DNA from: Trogon surrucura
Taxonomy: Eukaryota; Chordata; Aves; Trogoniformes; Trogonidae
Reading direction: 5' to 3'
Length of the DNA stretch: 64,000 bases
Assembly (NCBI GenBank): GCA_020746105.1
Contig: CM036658.1
Span: 12,880,689 to 12,944,688 of the forward strand
A model generated the notes under the pieces. It was not told the DNA's origin. It saw nothing but the letters and a program-made list of their open reading frames with translations, and did no database searches. The translations under genes and the position numbers were made by a program. Below, piece after piece: positions 37,438 through 49,300 of the stretch; the first letter of the stretch is position 1; every line of letters begins with the position of its first letter.

Positions 37438-37602
37438 ACAGGCCGGCACGCCTCGAACATGGAAAGCGCTTCTCTCCGCGGCTCGCTCGGCTCCGCCGCT
37501 CCCTCGCGGGCTCCGGCTGGGGTCGGGGCGGGGGGCACGACACACGGCGAGACCGGAGTCGGGCCGAGGGGCTGCGGGGAAGACGGCGGCAGGGAAAAGA
37601 GT
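37438..37602. promoter_or_regulatory. Small orphan CpG-rich block
   Basis: About 165 bp with roughly two dozen CpG dinucleotides and several GGGGCGGGG-type runs, abruptly bordered by AT-rich DNA. An open frame starting at 37459 (95 codons, plus strand) matches nothing I recognise. It could be a small promoter, an enhancer-type CpG block or a relic. It is too short for a classical island. Confidence 0.5.
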
Positions 37603-39249
37603 GGAGCTTTCCCCGACCTGCCTGAGGTCTGCAGTCTAGGGGGCACCCCCCTGCTTCACTGCAACTGGGAGTTCGGGAAAATTTGGGTGGATTGGTGCCT
37701 AATTTCAAAAGAAAGAATTTGGTGCCGGAATATGCGTAACCATTAAGCTCAAACGCTAGAGCAATCTGCCTTTTCATATGCAAGCAGGCAGGTAACACAG
37801 CACAGCTCCAGGCCAATGCCCTTCTAAAGGGGTGAGGATGTCACTGCTATCAGCCCTTACTCTCCCATTCTTTTTTTATAGCTGAAGGTTAAGCTCTAAT
37901 GCTTACAGAAGCCATAGCCGCGGAAGATTTTCGGTCATCGGATCTCTCATAGCATTGTTGTCTAGTCTAAAAGCTTGATTAAAATTCAGACTTTCAGTTC
38001 TACCTGATTATTCCAGCAGCAGCGAGAGGGAGGTCTAGCAAGAGCCGGGCAGGTGGCAATCCTTGTCACTACCGGGTAATACGTGTTTCCACGCTACCCT
38101 TTTGGAAGGTGAACAACACCAGAGCCAAAATTCAGCACCAAAATTCAGAAAATAACAAATATAACAAAAGGTATTTTTTTGGGGGGGGGGGAAGAAAAAA
38201 ATTTAAAAAGCACCAGAAGCCCTACATTCAGGCAATGCAGAATCTCACAAAAGCAATTCTGAGAGGCCATCTGTGAAATCCACACACTGGAAGAGCCACA
38301 AATCTTCTTTGTCCCTGCAGCTTGATCTCTTTTAGAGATTAAGTTCCTGGAGGGAAAAAGGAAATCTTCCTGCTCTTCTCCACTGACCACATATAGCTCT
38401 GCATGGCAGCCAGACCAAAAACTGCACAATGTAGTGCACATCTGTCTTGGAGACGTTTCTTTCTCATTTTGGCTAAAAAGGAAATGTGTTTCACAAATGA
38501 AAGGGCACTTCATCAGGCTGACAGAGCATCTCTGTGGAAATTCAAAGTTTTTTTGTTGAACCATTGCTCCAAAAAGAAAACCTCCAAAACCAAAATGTTA
38601 GATTTCTAAAATGGTAGGAAAACTTACTTTTTCCCCACATTCGTCCTTCATGAAAAAGGCAAAGCCAAGAGCAGTATTTGCTGTGTGCTGCAGTGCCTCC
38701 TTCTTTAACAATCTAAGCTTCATGTAAAAAATAATTTTCCTACTACCTAAATGACACTAGACTTATTAAGCATGTACCAAATTAAAAATACAATTATTTA
38801 TTAATTAATAATAATATTCATTCATAAGGAACACAGTTAAGGGCCTACTCTGCAAGGGTTAAAGTGCTTTTTGGCTGCCTACCACTTACTAGCAATTTGC
38901 GCAGTTAACCCAGTGGGGATGGAGGAGTCAGGCTGGGAGTTGCTGTGTGTTTGCAGTGCACCTGTAGGATGGAAGCCTGACATTGTATAAATTAAATGAT
39001 AGTGGAGTAATGCAGAATGCTTATTTTAAGTAAGAACTTTATCCTCTTTGAGTAAAAAGGATCATGAACTTTTATAAATTAACCAAGAAAGCAAATATTT
39101 TAGACTCCACCATAACGGGCCAGCAATAAACAGAGATTTCTGTAATGTTAATTCTGGTTCCAGCAGTAATTGTACACGTATGCATGCTGAGCACAATTAA
39201 ACTATACGAAAATACTTGGGGGGGGGGAAAGGTAATTCTTGCCATTTTA
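37603..39249. other. Intergenic DNA
   Basis: No recognised gene. It contains a G11 run at 38181-38191 flanked by T7 and A-rich DNA, and a G10 run at 39218-39227 just left of the next CR1 copy. Confidence 0.5.
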
Positions 39250-39690
39250 TCATAGAATCATAGAATGTTTAGATTGGAAAAGACCCTTAAGATAATGTCC
39301 AACCGTTAACCCAGCAATGCCAGGTCCACCACTAAAGCCTGTCCCTAAGCACCACATCTACATGTCTTTTAAACATCTCCAGGAACAGTGACTCACCCTG
39401 GACTTCCCTGGGCAGCCTGTTCCAATGCTTGACAAACCTTTTAATGAAGAAATTTTTCCTAATGTCCAATCTAAGCCTGCCCTTGTGCAACCTGAGGCCA
39501 TTTCCTCTTGTCCTATCACTTGTTACATGGGAGAAGAGATCAACTCCTGCCTCACTATAACCTCCTTTCAGACAGTTGTAGAGAGCTATAAGGTCTCCCC
39601 TCAGCCTCCTTTTCTCCAGACTAAACAATGCCAGTTCCTTCAGCTGTTCCTCGTAAGACTTGTGCTCTAGATCCTTTATCAGCTTCATTG
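39250..39690 (-). mobile_element. CR1 LINE 3' fragment with open ORF2 C-terminus
   Basis: The left end carries TCATAGAATCATAGAAT, the intact CR1 3' octamer pair. Minus-strand 39688-39332 is an uninterrupted 118-codon frame of the CR1 ORF2 C-terminus, with [21 protein letters not shown]-type sequence, [12 protein letters not shown], and the hallmark HWNRLPREV near the end, followed by a stop. The 5' part, including the catalytic reverse-transcriptase core, is absent, so the copy is inactive, though it looks younger than the other copies in this window. Confidence 0.94.
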
Positions 39691-42600
39691 CTTTACTATG
39701 ATGTAAGTAATATCATAACGTAACTGCTTTCCACAAAACCTGGTCATGTGTCATTTCCCCCAATTTATCATTGCGCTCGTTAATGCTGAGAAGTTCCCAA
39801 AGAAGCAGCATATTTATCAGAAGGCATTGATTTCTGAGGTCAGCCTGCATCTTTCTACTCTAACATTTCACTTGAGAAATGAAAATGTTTCTGAAAACTG
39901 GCAGCAGGGTGACACACCAGCTTCCTGGGAAGGGAACGTTACAAGGCATTTACTGCTGTCAGTGCCAATTCCATTTACAAGGCTGTAGTGCATGGGAAAC
40001 TTTTCTGCATTACTAATGAATAACAGCTTCTGAAAGATGGGAAATTAGTTTGATAAGAAGCCACCCAAACCCTTGCAGAACAGGATAAAGGCACTCAGGA
40101 ATGCATAAATTGAATGGCTGGGTTGACAGAGTGAAGCAGGAGGGCTGTCAGAGGAATACCGTCTCAAAGGAGTGGACTTTGACTTTCCAAGAAGCCCCTC
40201 AAGGAGCAGCTTTCCTGGGCCCTGAATGTCACAACACCAGCAGGGCACTGAGTTTGCACCCAGCTTCAACTTCTGGCCTTCTCTGTGTGGCCCTGCTCAC
40301 ATCCCTACAGCGGCAGTAGGTCTGGCAAGAGCCAGCAAGGCACCTAATGCTTCAGACCTCCCTAATTAACTCCTTAGTCATCAGAGCCCTTGATATTTTC
40401 TAGTATGGCCTGTCTTCCTTGTACTAATCCATTAAATCAAGGGAAGTGCTGACAAAAGTGTAATTACTTGGACTGCCATTTCATGATACTGTGTTTGGTG
40501 GCAATACTGCCTGAAGGCGTTCCTGGTGTTCCTGTTCCCCTTGCCTGCACACCGCTTGCGCCAGGGAGATAGACCACTCTCGTTGCAAGCTGCCTGAGGA
40601 AATGCCGCAGCTTTAAAAATCCCAAAACCTGCCAAAAAAACCCACCCAGACACCACACCTAGGAGAGAACATGGTACGTGGGAGAGACTGGGAATGAGGA
40701 GTTTATGTCAGCGGAGAGACCCAGTAGCAGAGCTGCCTCAACCTCAGATTCCCCGTAATCTCATGCACAGGATGGTCAGGGGAGTTCCTCCCATATTTTG
40801 TCTGCTAGGCGATAGCCAGCATGGCTAGGAATAAAACAGCTACCGAATGTGACAATATTTCCACTACGGAAGATGCATTTGCTTCTGGCATCAGCAAGTG
40901 ACTGAGTGCCTATGATAGCTTCATGCCTCAAGAGTTATCACTGCTGCTTCCTTTTCACACTGCACTTTCAGATCTGATTGGTATTCTTTCCTCCTACCAT
41001 TAAAGCATTGGCATTTTGGTTTTGTAAGATACTTTATTTAATGAAAAAGGAAAATAAGGGATTTTATTTCTACAAAGACTAGCAGGAAGCAAAAGCTGGT
41101 ATTACCAAGCTTTGCGAACAGTTGCTTTCAGGAAAATTATTTTCCAAATGGAGGCTGCAGGCACTGACCACAGTGAACTGAACTGCGACATGTAATTTCA
41201 TTACTTTGACTGGGCTAAGCTGCCTAAGCTTATCGCTGCCTTCAGCAACATAGCACGTTGGCTCGCAGTATTGTGTTCTGCTGCGGAGGGATGCGAGAGG
41301 CTGTGACGTTTGCTACAATTTTCTGAAGTGCTGTAAAAAAGTGGCTGATCAGTCATTAGCTGATCACCCCACAGTTTAAACAGATCACATGCTACTGAGA
41401 TCCTGAAAATAACGCTGGTTAGCACTCAGGCCAGCACTGTCGTTAAACTCGCTCTTGCAGAATTACCGTGCATATAGGAAATCTGATTCCCATATGCATT
41501 TGGTTTTCAGACTTACAGGCTCCATGGCAGGGTAAAGGGAAAACCAACAATCAAACCATCACTCCCTTGAGCTCTGTACTGCATTATTTTACTGTATGCA
41601 ATCCTTTTTTGTTTACAAGGCTATATATACACACCAGTACAGCGTTTCTTGTCCTTTCTGGCGCTTTGAAAGTAGGTGAGTAAAATGAACAGCGATCTTG
41701 CATGGTGGGTATGTATATATGTCTATATGCATTCATATGCGATTTTCCTGTCTGTGAATTGTGCTGAACAGATAGTCATGAAAACTTGACAGCCTCTCCT
41801 TCAAAGCAGTTCCGTGAGAAGCAATTACATGCACTTTGAATACCAGCCATACAAGCTTCCCACACCATAAAACACAGTATTTCATTTTGAACCTGGAGGA
41901 GATTCGCAATCTGCCATCTTTACTCTGCCTTCAACTAACATTACCTGTGTTGTGCTCCAGGGAAGGGAAAAAAAAAACCCCAAACCAAACTATGTTGCTT
42001 ATCATTTGCACTAGATACAGGAAACCTTGGCTGAAATTCGCTGATCTCTGTGCTGCATGGGGTGAGACTGAATGATCAATCACCTTTAATCCTTAAAATC
42101 TACCAACAGAAAGAAGGAAGTGAGCAGCCCACTGCAATATGAGCTGTTCTGTCATCTATGGCACAAGCCCTAGTACATAAGGCTCTGGGCTTCCTAAGCT
42201 GCCTCATAAAATCCTGCACTTGTAATGGGTGTCAGTACAGGGTGTAACCAGACCAGCATGGAGAGTGGTTTAACAACATGTATAAACAAGACCAGGCAAT
42301 GCAAATCAGTTTCTGCAACTCCTTTTGAGCTGTTCTTAGAACAGGGAGGAGCGATATACAATAAAGGGTGAAAAATCATGTTGGTTTTCCCCTTCTGTAG
42401 CTTTTACTTCTCGTTAATTAATTCATACTGTGAATTAGTTCTGGTTGGTGGATACATTTAGGTGTTTTGTGAGTCTGAGAGCATGTCCTACCTCCATTCA
42501 GATTGTGAAACAAGCACAACAAACATGCCTATTGACTGGGTATCTGTATTGCATTTGGTCATTTGAGAAATCTGGCCCCATAAAGGTCAAATGGATGTCT

Positions 42601-45600
42601 GAGGACAGGAGGAAGGTGGAAGTACAGGGGCCCATACATTGCACAAGGGCTGTCAGGGACAGGAGCTGTGGACGGGCTGTTTTGGCTCTCTCATCAATGT
42701 GCTACTCCATATATTAGTGACAGCAATGTATTTACTTTCTTAAAAAAAAAAAAAAATCAAGGAATATACCTGAGCTGAATCAGATTTAAATTATCATTAA
42801 CCAGTGATCCAAAACTAACTTTAAGTCTTCACGCACTACCCACTGCAAGTTGGTCACCAGGGCTGACTGCAGAACACAGGAAAACCCTGTTGTGTGATTT
42901 CTGAATTTAATTTCATTGGCCAGAAACATCGTATAGAGTGTTAATTATGTGGACAAAAATCCTATTCTGATTTCTTACGATTTTAGTTAATGTTTTTAAA
43001 TACTATTTGTCTTCTTCGCTAAGTAGATTTCTAGCTAGGCATTAGAAGACCAAGCCCTGCTGAAGTCCTTGCTGCACCTGTTTGTTGCAAAGTGGATGGA
43101 AACTGGCCACGAATTATCAGTAAATCCCTGCAAGTGACAGAGAAGGAATTGGCAAAATTAAGGGAAAAAATGAACCTTTTAAATAATGGCATCATCTTGT
43201 ATCATTTCCTTCTGTGTGAAACCTCATTGAAGAAGGCTGTCCTTGCAGGAATTCTCACATATCCTGCTGAGAAGGGAGGGGTCACCTAGGAGAAACAGGT
43301 TGTTGTGCATATATGTAATTTTTGCTGGAGATGAAACAATCTGCCCTGAGACTTTGTTCCTCAGTATCAGGTCAGGATTTTGCTCAGCTGTCTCTTGTGC
43401 AGAGCTGAGCTGGCAACACACTGCTGACACCATGGGAAAAAGGGAAAGGGGCTGCCCCGAAACCTGTGATGCTCTGAAACCCTGGGAAAAAGGCACAGTG
43501 TGATGATACCAAGGAGCAGAAGGGTCTCCTTGGCACCCAGAAGGCTCAGCACGGCAAGGGCAGGTTGTCTTGAACCAGCCCCTGATCGAATTCAGTTGAT
43601 GATCAGAGAGCTGGGAGCAGATGAGACTATCCTATAGAAACTCTTGGCCAGGCTAATCTGCAAAGACGTGTAGAGGAAGGTCTTTCCCTTCCAAAGAAAT
43701 CAGCAAAGGCTGTTACAAGGCCCAGAAACTGGCCTCTTATTGCTACTAGTTGCCTTCTCCATGTCTTTGAAAAAAAATAGTTGGGAAAGACTCAGTAAGG
43801 ACAGGAGAAAAGACAATACTGCGCCCCAGCCAGGACATGGTATGAATAAGCTTAAAATCCCTCAGAACAGCAGTTGGTTATCCCATTTTTTAATATGCTA
43901 ATTAATCAGATGGCACAAAAATTTAATGATACACACTACAAGCCTGTATTGTGCCACGAGTCCATTGCATTGAGTTTCGAGATAATGTGGCTTCTCATTG
44001 ACCTATTGTATCACTGTGATTCTTTTCCTAGGCTCCTACCACTGGTAATTTATTGCACGAACAGACAATCCAAGACTGCTTTTTGGATCTGTATTTAGTC
44101 TTTGGAAGATCTATCACTTAACATTTGTGAAAGTATTTGTTACTCTTGAAAAAATAGCAGGCAACTTAACATAGCTGGCTTTGGGTTTGGCTTTTCACTT
44201 ATTTTGCTTCATCATGAGTGGCTCTTTTGATACTGTTTGCTTTTTCATCATTTCGTACTATCTAATAATTTCATACTACCAGACTTCCTCAGTTTTCATG
44301 CACAGAATGATTTCCAAGTGACTAATTTGCAGAGGAACAAATAAAGTTGGGGTCTGGACCAGGTAAGTGAGCATCAGTCAGGGACCCCAGTGCTGCACAC
44401 ATCTTGCCTCAAAATGATATTTCGTGTGGAAAGAAGGCAGGAGGAAATGCACAAAGTGTAACAGTGACTGATAGCGATCCCTAAAACCAATTCGGACTGT
44501 CTTTGATCGAGCTATTTGTTCAGCTGCAAGCTCAAAGGAAAAGAGTGTATGGAAAGCAATAAATACCATTTTCTTATCCTTTGTTGGAGGATCATATACT
44601 TCTTTCCAATAAAGTAGTGTACACAATAGACATTGAATACACAATGCAAGCAGTGTACTCTTGACAGTGTACCAGTGACTCTAAAAAGGATTGCTTTAAA
44701 ATGCCTGCCCCTAGGCATATCATGCAACAAATCCCAGAAGGTAGAAACTCCAGGCCTGCCCTAGCATTGAAGACAGATATAATAACCAGAAACAACAGGC
44801 CTTGAAAGCAACTTCAAAACCTTAGGAAGTCTGGCAGTGAATTTTCTTCATGGGTCCTAATTACAGAATATCCCTTATCTTTCTCTTTATCTCAGTTCAA
44901 AAAATATACTTTATATGTGAGAAACATAAATAACAGACCCAGCTCAGTCATTATATTTTTCTAACATTTTTCTCTGATCTTTTTTTTTCTTTACCTCTCT
45001 TTTTTTCTTTTTCTTGGCTATTTCTTAGCAAAGATGTTTGCTTTCCAGATGATTTTTCATTCCTAAAGCCAAAACACACAACAGTGATTATCAGCTGATA
45101 ACGTCCTTCATGATTTCTTTGCTGACATTTTTCATAGTCTTTTTCTTATCTTTGTTATCTTAAAATAATTAAAATTTAAAATGCTAATCAAATAAAAAGA
45201 AAGAACAAATATTGTGTCACCCCTCCTTCTGGGTTAGTCCTCAGGCAGCTGTAGCAAAGAGCACCTGACTGAACTTAAAAGAATCAGGGTGCCTCGGCAA
45301 CGAGGTTTAAGGCAGCGGTTCCATTCTGGTCCCACAAATAAGCCTGAAGGTGCAGTACAGCTCTTCTGTGCTCCTTCCCGCATCCTCTTTCACACCAGCA
45401 ACAAAGCTACGTCAGCTCTGCAGCACTGCAGGTAAGGGAACTGGTCCATCTGGAAACCAATCTACTTTTTCAGCCAAGGAGGTTTTCAGCCAGATCAGTC
45501 CCGTGATCTGAGCTGCCACACAGCCTCCCAAGACGTTTGTACCAGCAGCGCAAGAGGTGTTAGGAGAAAGCTGCAGAGGGAAGAGAGAACCAGCTGTTTG

Positions 45601-45888
45601 GGTAACAGACCATGTTAATGGCATGTAAAAAGGATGGAAAATGTTGAACCAAAGTCAGAGGTAATGGATTATACCTAAAAATTTTGCTAGCCTCAGGATG
45701 GGTATATTAGTTACCATGCCCCAGCTGCCAGATGGCAATGTGCTCAGTGACCATACCCTGCATTTCTAATGTAATTTGCCACATAGCTGTGTCACACCAT
45801 CGGGAAATCATGACATGTAAGTGACCAACAGACTTTTACTATTTGCTGTCTATCATGTTGTATTACTCAGACGACTACTAAGATCTGA
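39691..45888. other. Intergenic DNA
   Basis: No recognised gene or CpG island. It contains A-rich runs with a CCCCAAACC tail at about 41968-41988 and an A14 run near 42742-42757. Short open frames show no known domain. Confidence 0.5.
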
Positions 45889-46384
45889 AGTGTCCAGCTC
45901 TGGAGCCCTCAACACAAGAAGGACACGGAGCTGTGGGAGCGGGTCCAGAGGAGGGCCACAAAAATGATCAGAGGGCTGGAGCACCTCTGCTACGAGGACA
46001 GGCTGAGAGAGTTGGGTTTGTTCAGGCTGGAGCAGAGAAGGCTCCAGGGAAACCTTATAGCACCTGACGGGGTCCTGCAGGAAACCTGGGGAGGGACTGT
46101 TTAAAAGGGTATGTAGTGACAGGATGAGGGGCAATGGCTCTAAACTAGAGCAGGGCAGATTTTGCTTAGACATTAGGAAGAAGTTCTTTACTCTGAGGGT
46201 GGTGAGACACTGGCACAGGTTGCCCAGAGGTGGTGGAGGCCCCACCCCTGGAGACATCCAAGGTCAGGCTTGATGGGGCTCTGAGCAACCTGTTCCAGTT
46301 AAAGATGTCCCTGCTCACTGCGGGGGGATTGGATTAGATCACCTTTAAAGGTCCTTTCCAACACAACCCATTCTATGATTCTAA
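45889..46384 (+). mobile_element. CR1 LINE 3' fragment, plus orientation
   Basis: Reading on the plus strand, GGGTCCAGAGGAGGGCCAC, GAGGACAGGCTGAGAGAGTT and GAAGTTCTTTACTCTGAGGGT are classic CR1 ORF2 C-terminal codons. They are followed by the 3'UTR segment GGTCCTTTCCAACACAACCC and the terminal octamers ATTCTATGATTCTAAG (about 46370-46384). It is 5'-truncated and frame-disrupted. It is the only plus-oriented CR1 copy recognised in the window. Confidence 0.94.
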
Positions 46385-49300
46385 GAATTTTGGACATCAG
46401 CTTTCTTGCCCTAAAATTTTTCCTTGATTTTAAGGTGTTACCAACTCAAAACCTAAAAACCAGTACAAAAATTGTTCCTAGACAAATGGTTAAAGAAATT
46501 ACTTCATTTATAATTAAGGATTATTTTTTTTAGTGTTAATTGACAAAAAAAAATGTTTCAAAATAAGAATTCCTTCAGGATAAAAACTTTTGGCTGAGGA
46601 TGTCTTGATAATTTTAAGCATAAAATAAATATATAATCACAATAACTGAAACCGTTTCCTTTGTAAATGGTTTTGATGTTAGCCAATGGAGAATTTCCAG
46701 AATTATAAAAAAATATCTCAACTTGCTCAGCAGTAAGACTTTTGCTTTCTCTTCTTCCATGATTATTATTTTTTTTTAATTTCTCTATATGATCTGATAG
46801 TTCTGCAGAAATGTAAAAGAGGTGATGTTTTAGACAGATAAAAAGACATATTTTGCAGATAGTCAGGCCGCTCAGCACACATCAAAAGCAGTAACTGTAT
46901 GTCTTTGCATTTGTTGTCTTTCTTGGGGGGGGACACAGAGTTGCAGATGTGAATTTTGATATTGTGCACTTCTACTCAGTTAGATTGTTATGCAAGGCAT
47001 AGAAAAGCTATAAAATGTTCCCAATTTCTGCATGCTTAAAGTGATCTTTTATGTCTTTGTCAGTCCCTTGTCAAAGACTATCCTTGGTCCTTTCCACTCT
47101 ATCTTTTATTTGCCTTTTTGTTACTCTCTGGAACAGAGAACTGTGATCCTAAGGGGGTTTTGTTAGTGGCAAATTGCTCATATCATCTTAGAAAATCCCA
47201 TCCCTTCCTGTACTGTGCGTCCTTTTATTTAATTTATAATAGGGAGGCAATTGGATCCTTTGCTTTTGTTCTCCATATGAAATAACAGAAACCTAATAGG
47301 AGCAACTGGTGGAAAGGAAAACCTTACTGTAGGGCAGGAGAGAAATGTCCCTGTAACATCACACTGGGGAATCATGACCCGATTTAGCTTCAGCAAAGGG
47401 GTGGATATTAGGGCAACTTAGTTCAAGCAGCAAGCTACATCAGGTTTTTGCATTCTTTTGGAGTAAGAAGGACAAGGGATCCCAGCACAAAAATATACTG
47501 AAAAAAAAAAACCCCAAACCCAGAAGGTGGCACACAAAGAGAGTCTACTTTCACCTTTTATTCAGTTTATTTCCATTGCTGATACTTGGTTTGTGGTTGT
47601 CTGAGCATTGACAGGAATTAACCGGCCTGTGTGCTAGTTGAGCAGATGACTAGCACAAGAACAGCAGTAACTATGAGATGTGGTTTTTAAAGTTAATATT
47701 ATTTTCTTACAAAGGTCCAAAGAGTCTACAGGTTTTAGCTGGGTAATTAAGATGAGGTTACAGGCACTGGTAGAAGTCAAAGAATCACACCAATCTTGTG
47801 ATCCTCTCCAAGTAAACTGGCATGTGTAGAAAGAAATTGGATTAAGATGCTATGCTGAATGATAACAAGGCAAACTCTTCACTCACTGCATAAAGGAGAC
47901 AGGTCTGTGGCTATTCACTTTTGCAATCAAGTTCATCACCAGACAAATCCTGTATAATTCCATTTACTAATTTCCATTTTTGAAGCATGTTATGAAGTTA
48001 CTAGTCTATAAAAACAGTTGTGGACAACATGAAAAAGTCGTAAGGTATGGTAATAGTGCAGGCAATAAAAATGTAGGGTTCTTATAGGAAGACTGCAAGT
48101 GTAGTATAAAGTTTATAAATGTCTCGATCCATAACTGCCAAACCCTACATTTGCCTTTTCTGCATTAACAATAGAACACCTTTGTTACCTCTCTGCTTTC
48201 ATACTTACCCCACATCAATAGTTTGATATTGACTTGTGTAAAAAACGTGTAATTGAAAATAATTCCTGTGATTGGTGATGACTCTATTTAAATATTTAAC
48301 TTTGATCTTTTTGGAAATGTAATTGCATTTTCAAAAGAGATGGAAAACAATATACTGAGTTTTAGTTTCTTCATGTACTACATTATTAATGTTGCTTCAT
48401 TGACCTCATCCCTTGAGGCAGGCACTGCTGACACCTTTTTTATTATTTTTCTCATTAATAAACATGTTGTGCCTCCTCCACTAGCCCGTGCACTTCTTCC
48501 CCTATGTAGAGGGGATAAAGTGTCTTTTATCAGTTGTTTAACATTCATTGACTGTTGATCCTATATTTTTCCATGCCAGCTTCCTAACAAAGACCACTTG
48601 AGTAGTTAGATTCTTTATTTTGTACCTATGCATGTAACTTAACCGTCTGAATAAGAGCTACAGTCTCCAAGTTTGGACACTGATAAGCAAAACCTAACAA
48701 CACAAAATTTTTTTTAGTTTTTGTTATTTTGTCTAGGAGCAAAGCACGTCAATAATGTAATTTGCTAGTGAATTCTGACTGTAAAATATGAACGCTTACA
48801 CAGAGCCTGAATGAAAGGAATTCCTATCACCTTTGCCACTCCTCCCTCATCTCTTTAGCAAATTTTTTAACAGGCTTTGCAGTGAGATTTAATGGAGACT
48901 AGACTACAGGTAACTCTTTTGTCCATTGGTTAAACACTTACCTACAGAGTAGTCCACTAAACCTGTTATTCCAGATTAGGAAGTAAAAAGAAAAGGAAAA
49001 TATTCTCTGTGGCTTTTACGAGGTTCCTGGCCACTAGGTCCATCAAAAGAGCAGAAAGACCCTCCTCTCCCACGTCATGCACTTCCTCTGCACTAATACG
49101 AATGCAGATGTCTGTGCAGCACCTACTCAGCTCCCTCCTGCCTTACACATACAAACACACAGTAAATACAGGGACATCTTTAAAGTCTTAAGAGTGTGTC
49201 CTCTACATAATTGCCATGTTTATCCATAATGATATAGGCAGTGTTCAGACCAAAAAAAACCCCACAGGGTTGGGAGATAACGCCCCTTAACTATTATAAT

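Noticed and set aside
45853-46257. 134-codon minus-strand frame
   Set aside because: It is the antisense of a plus-oriented CR1 copy.
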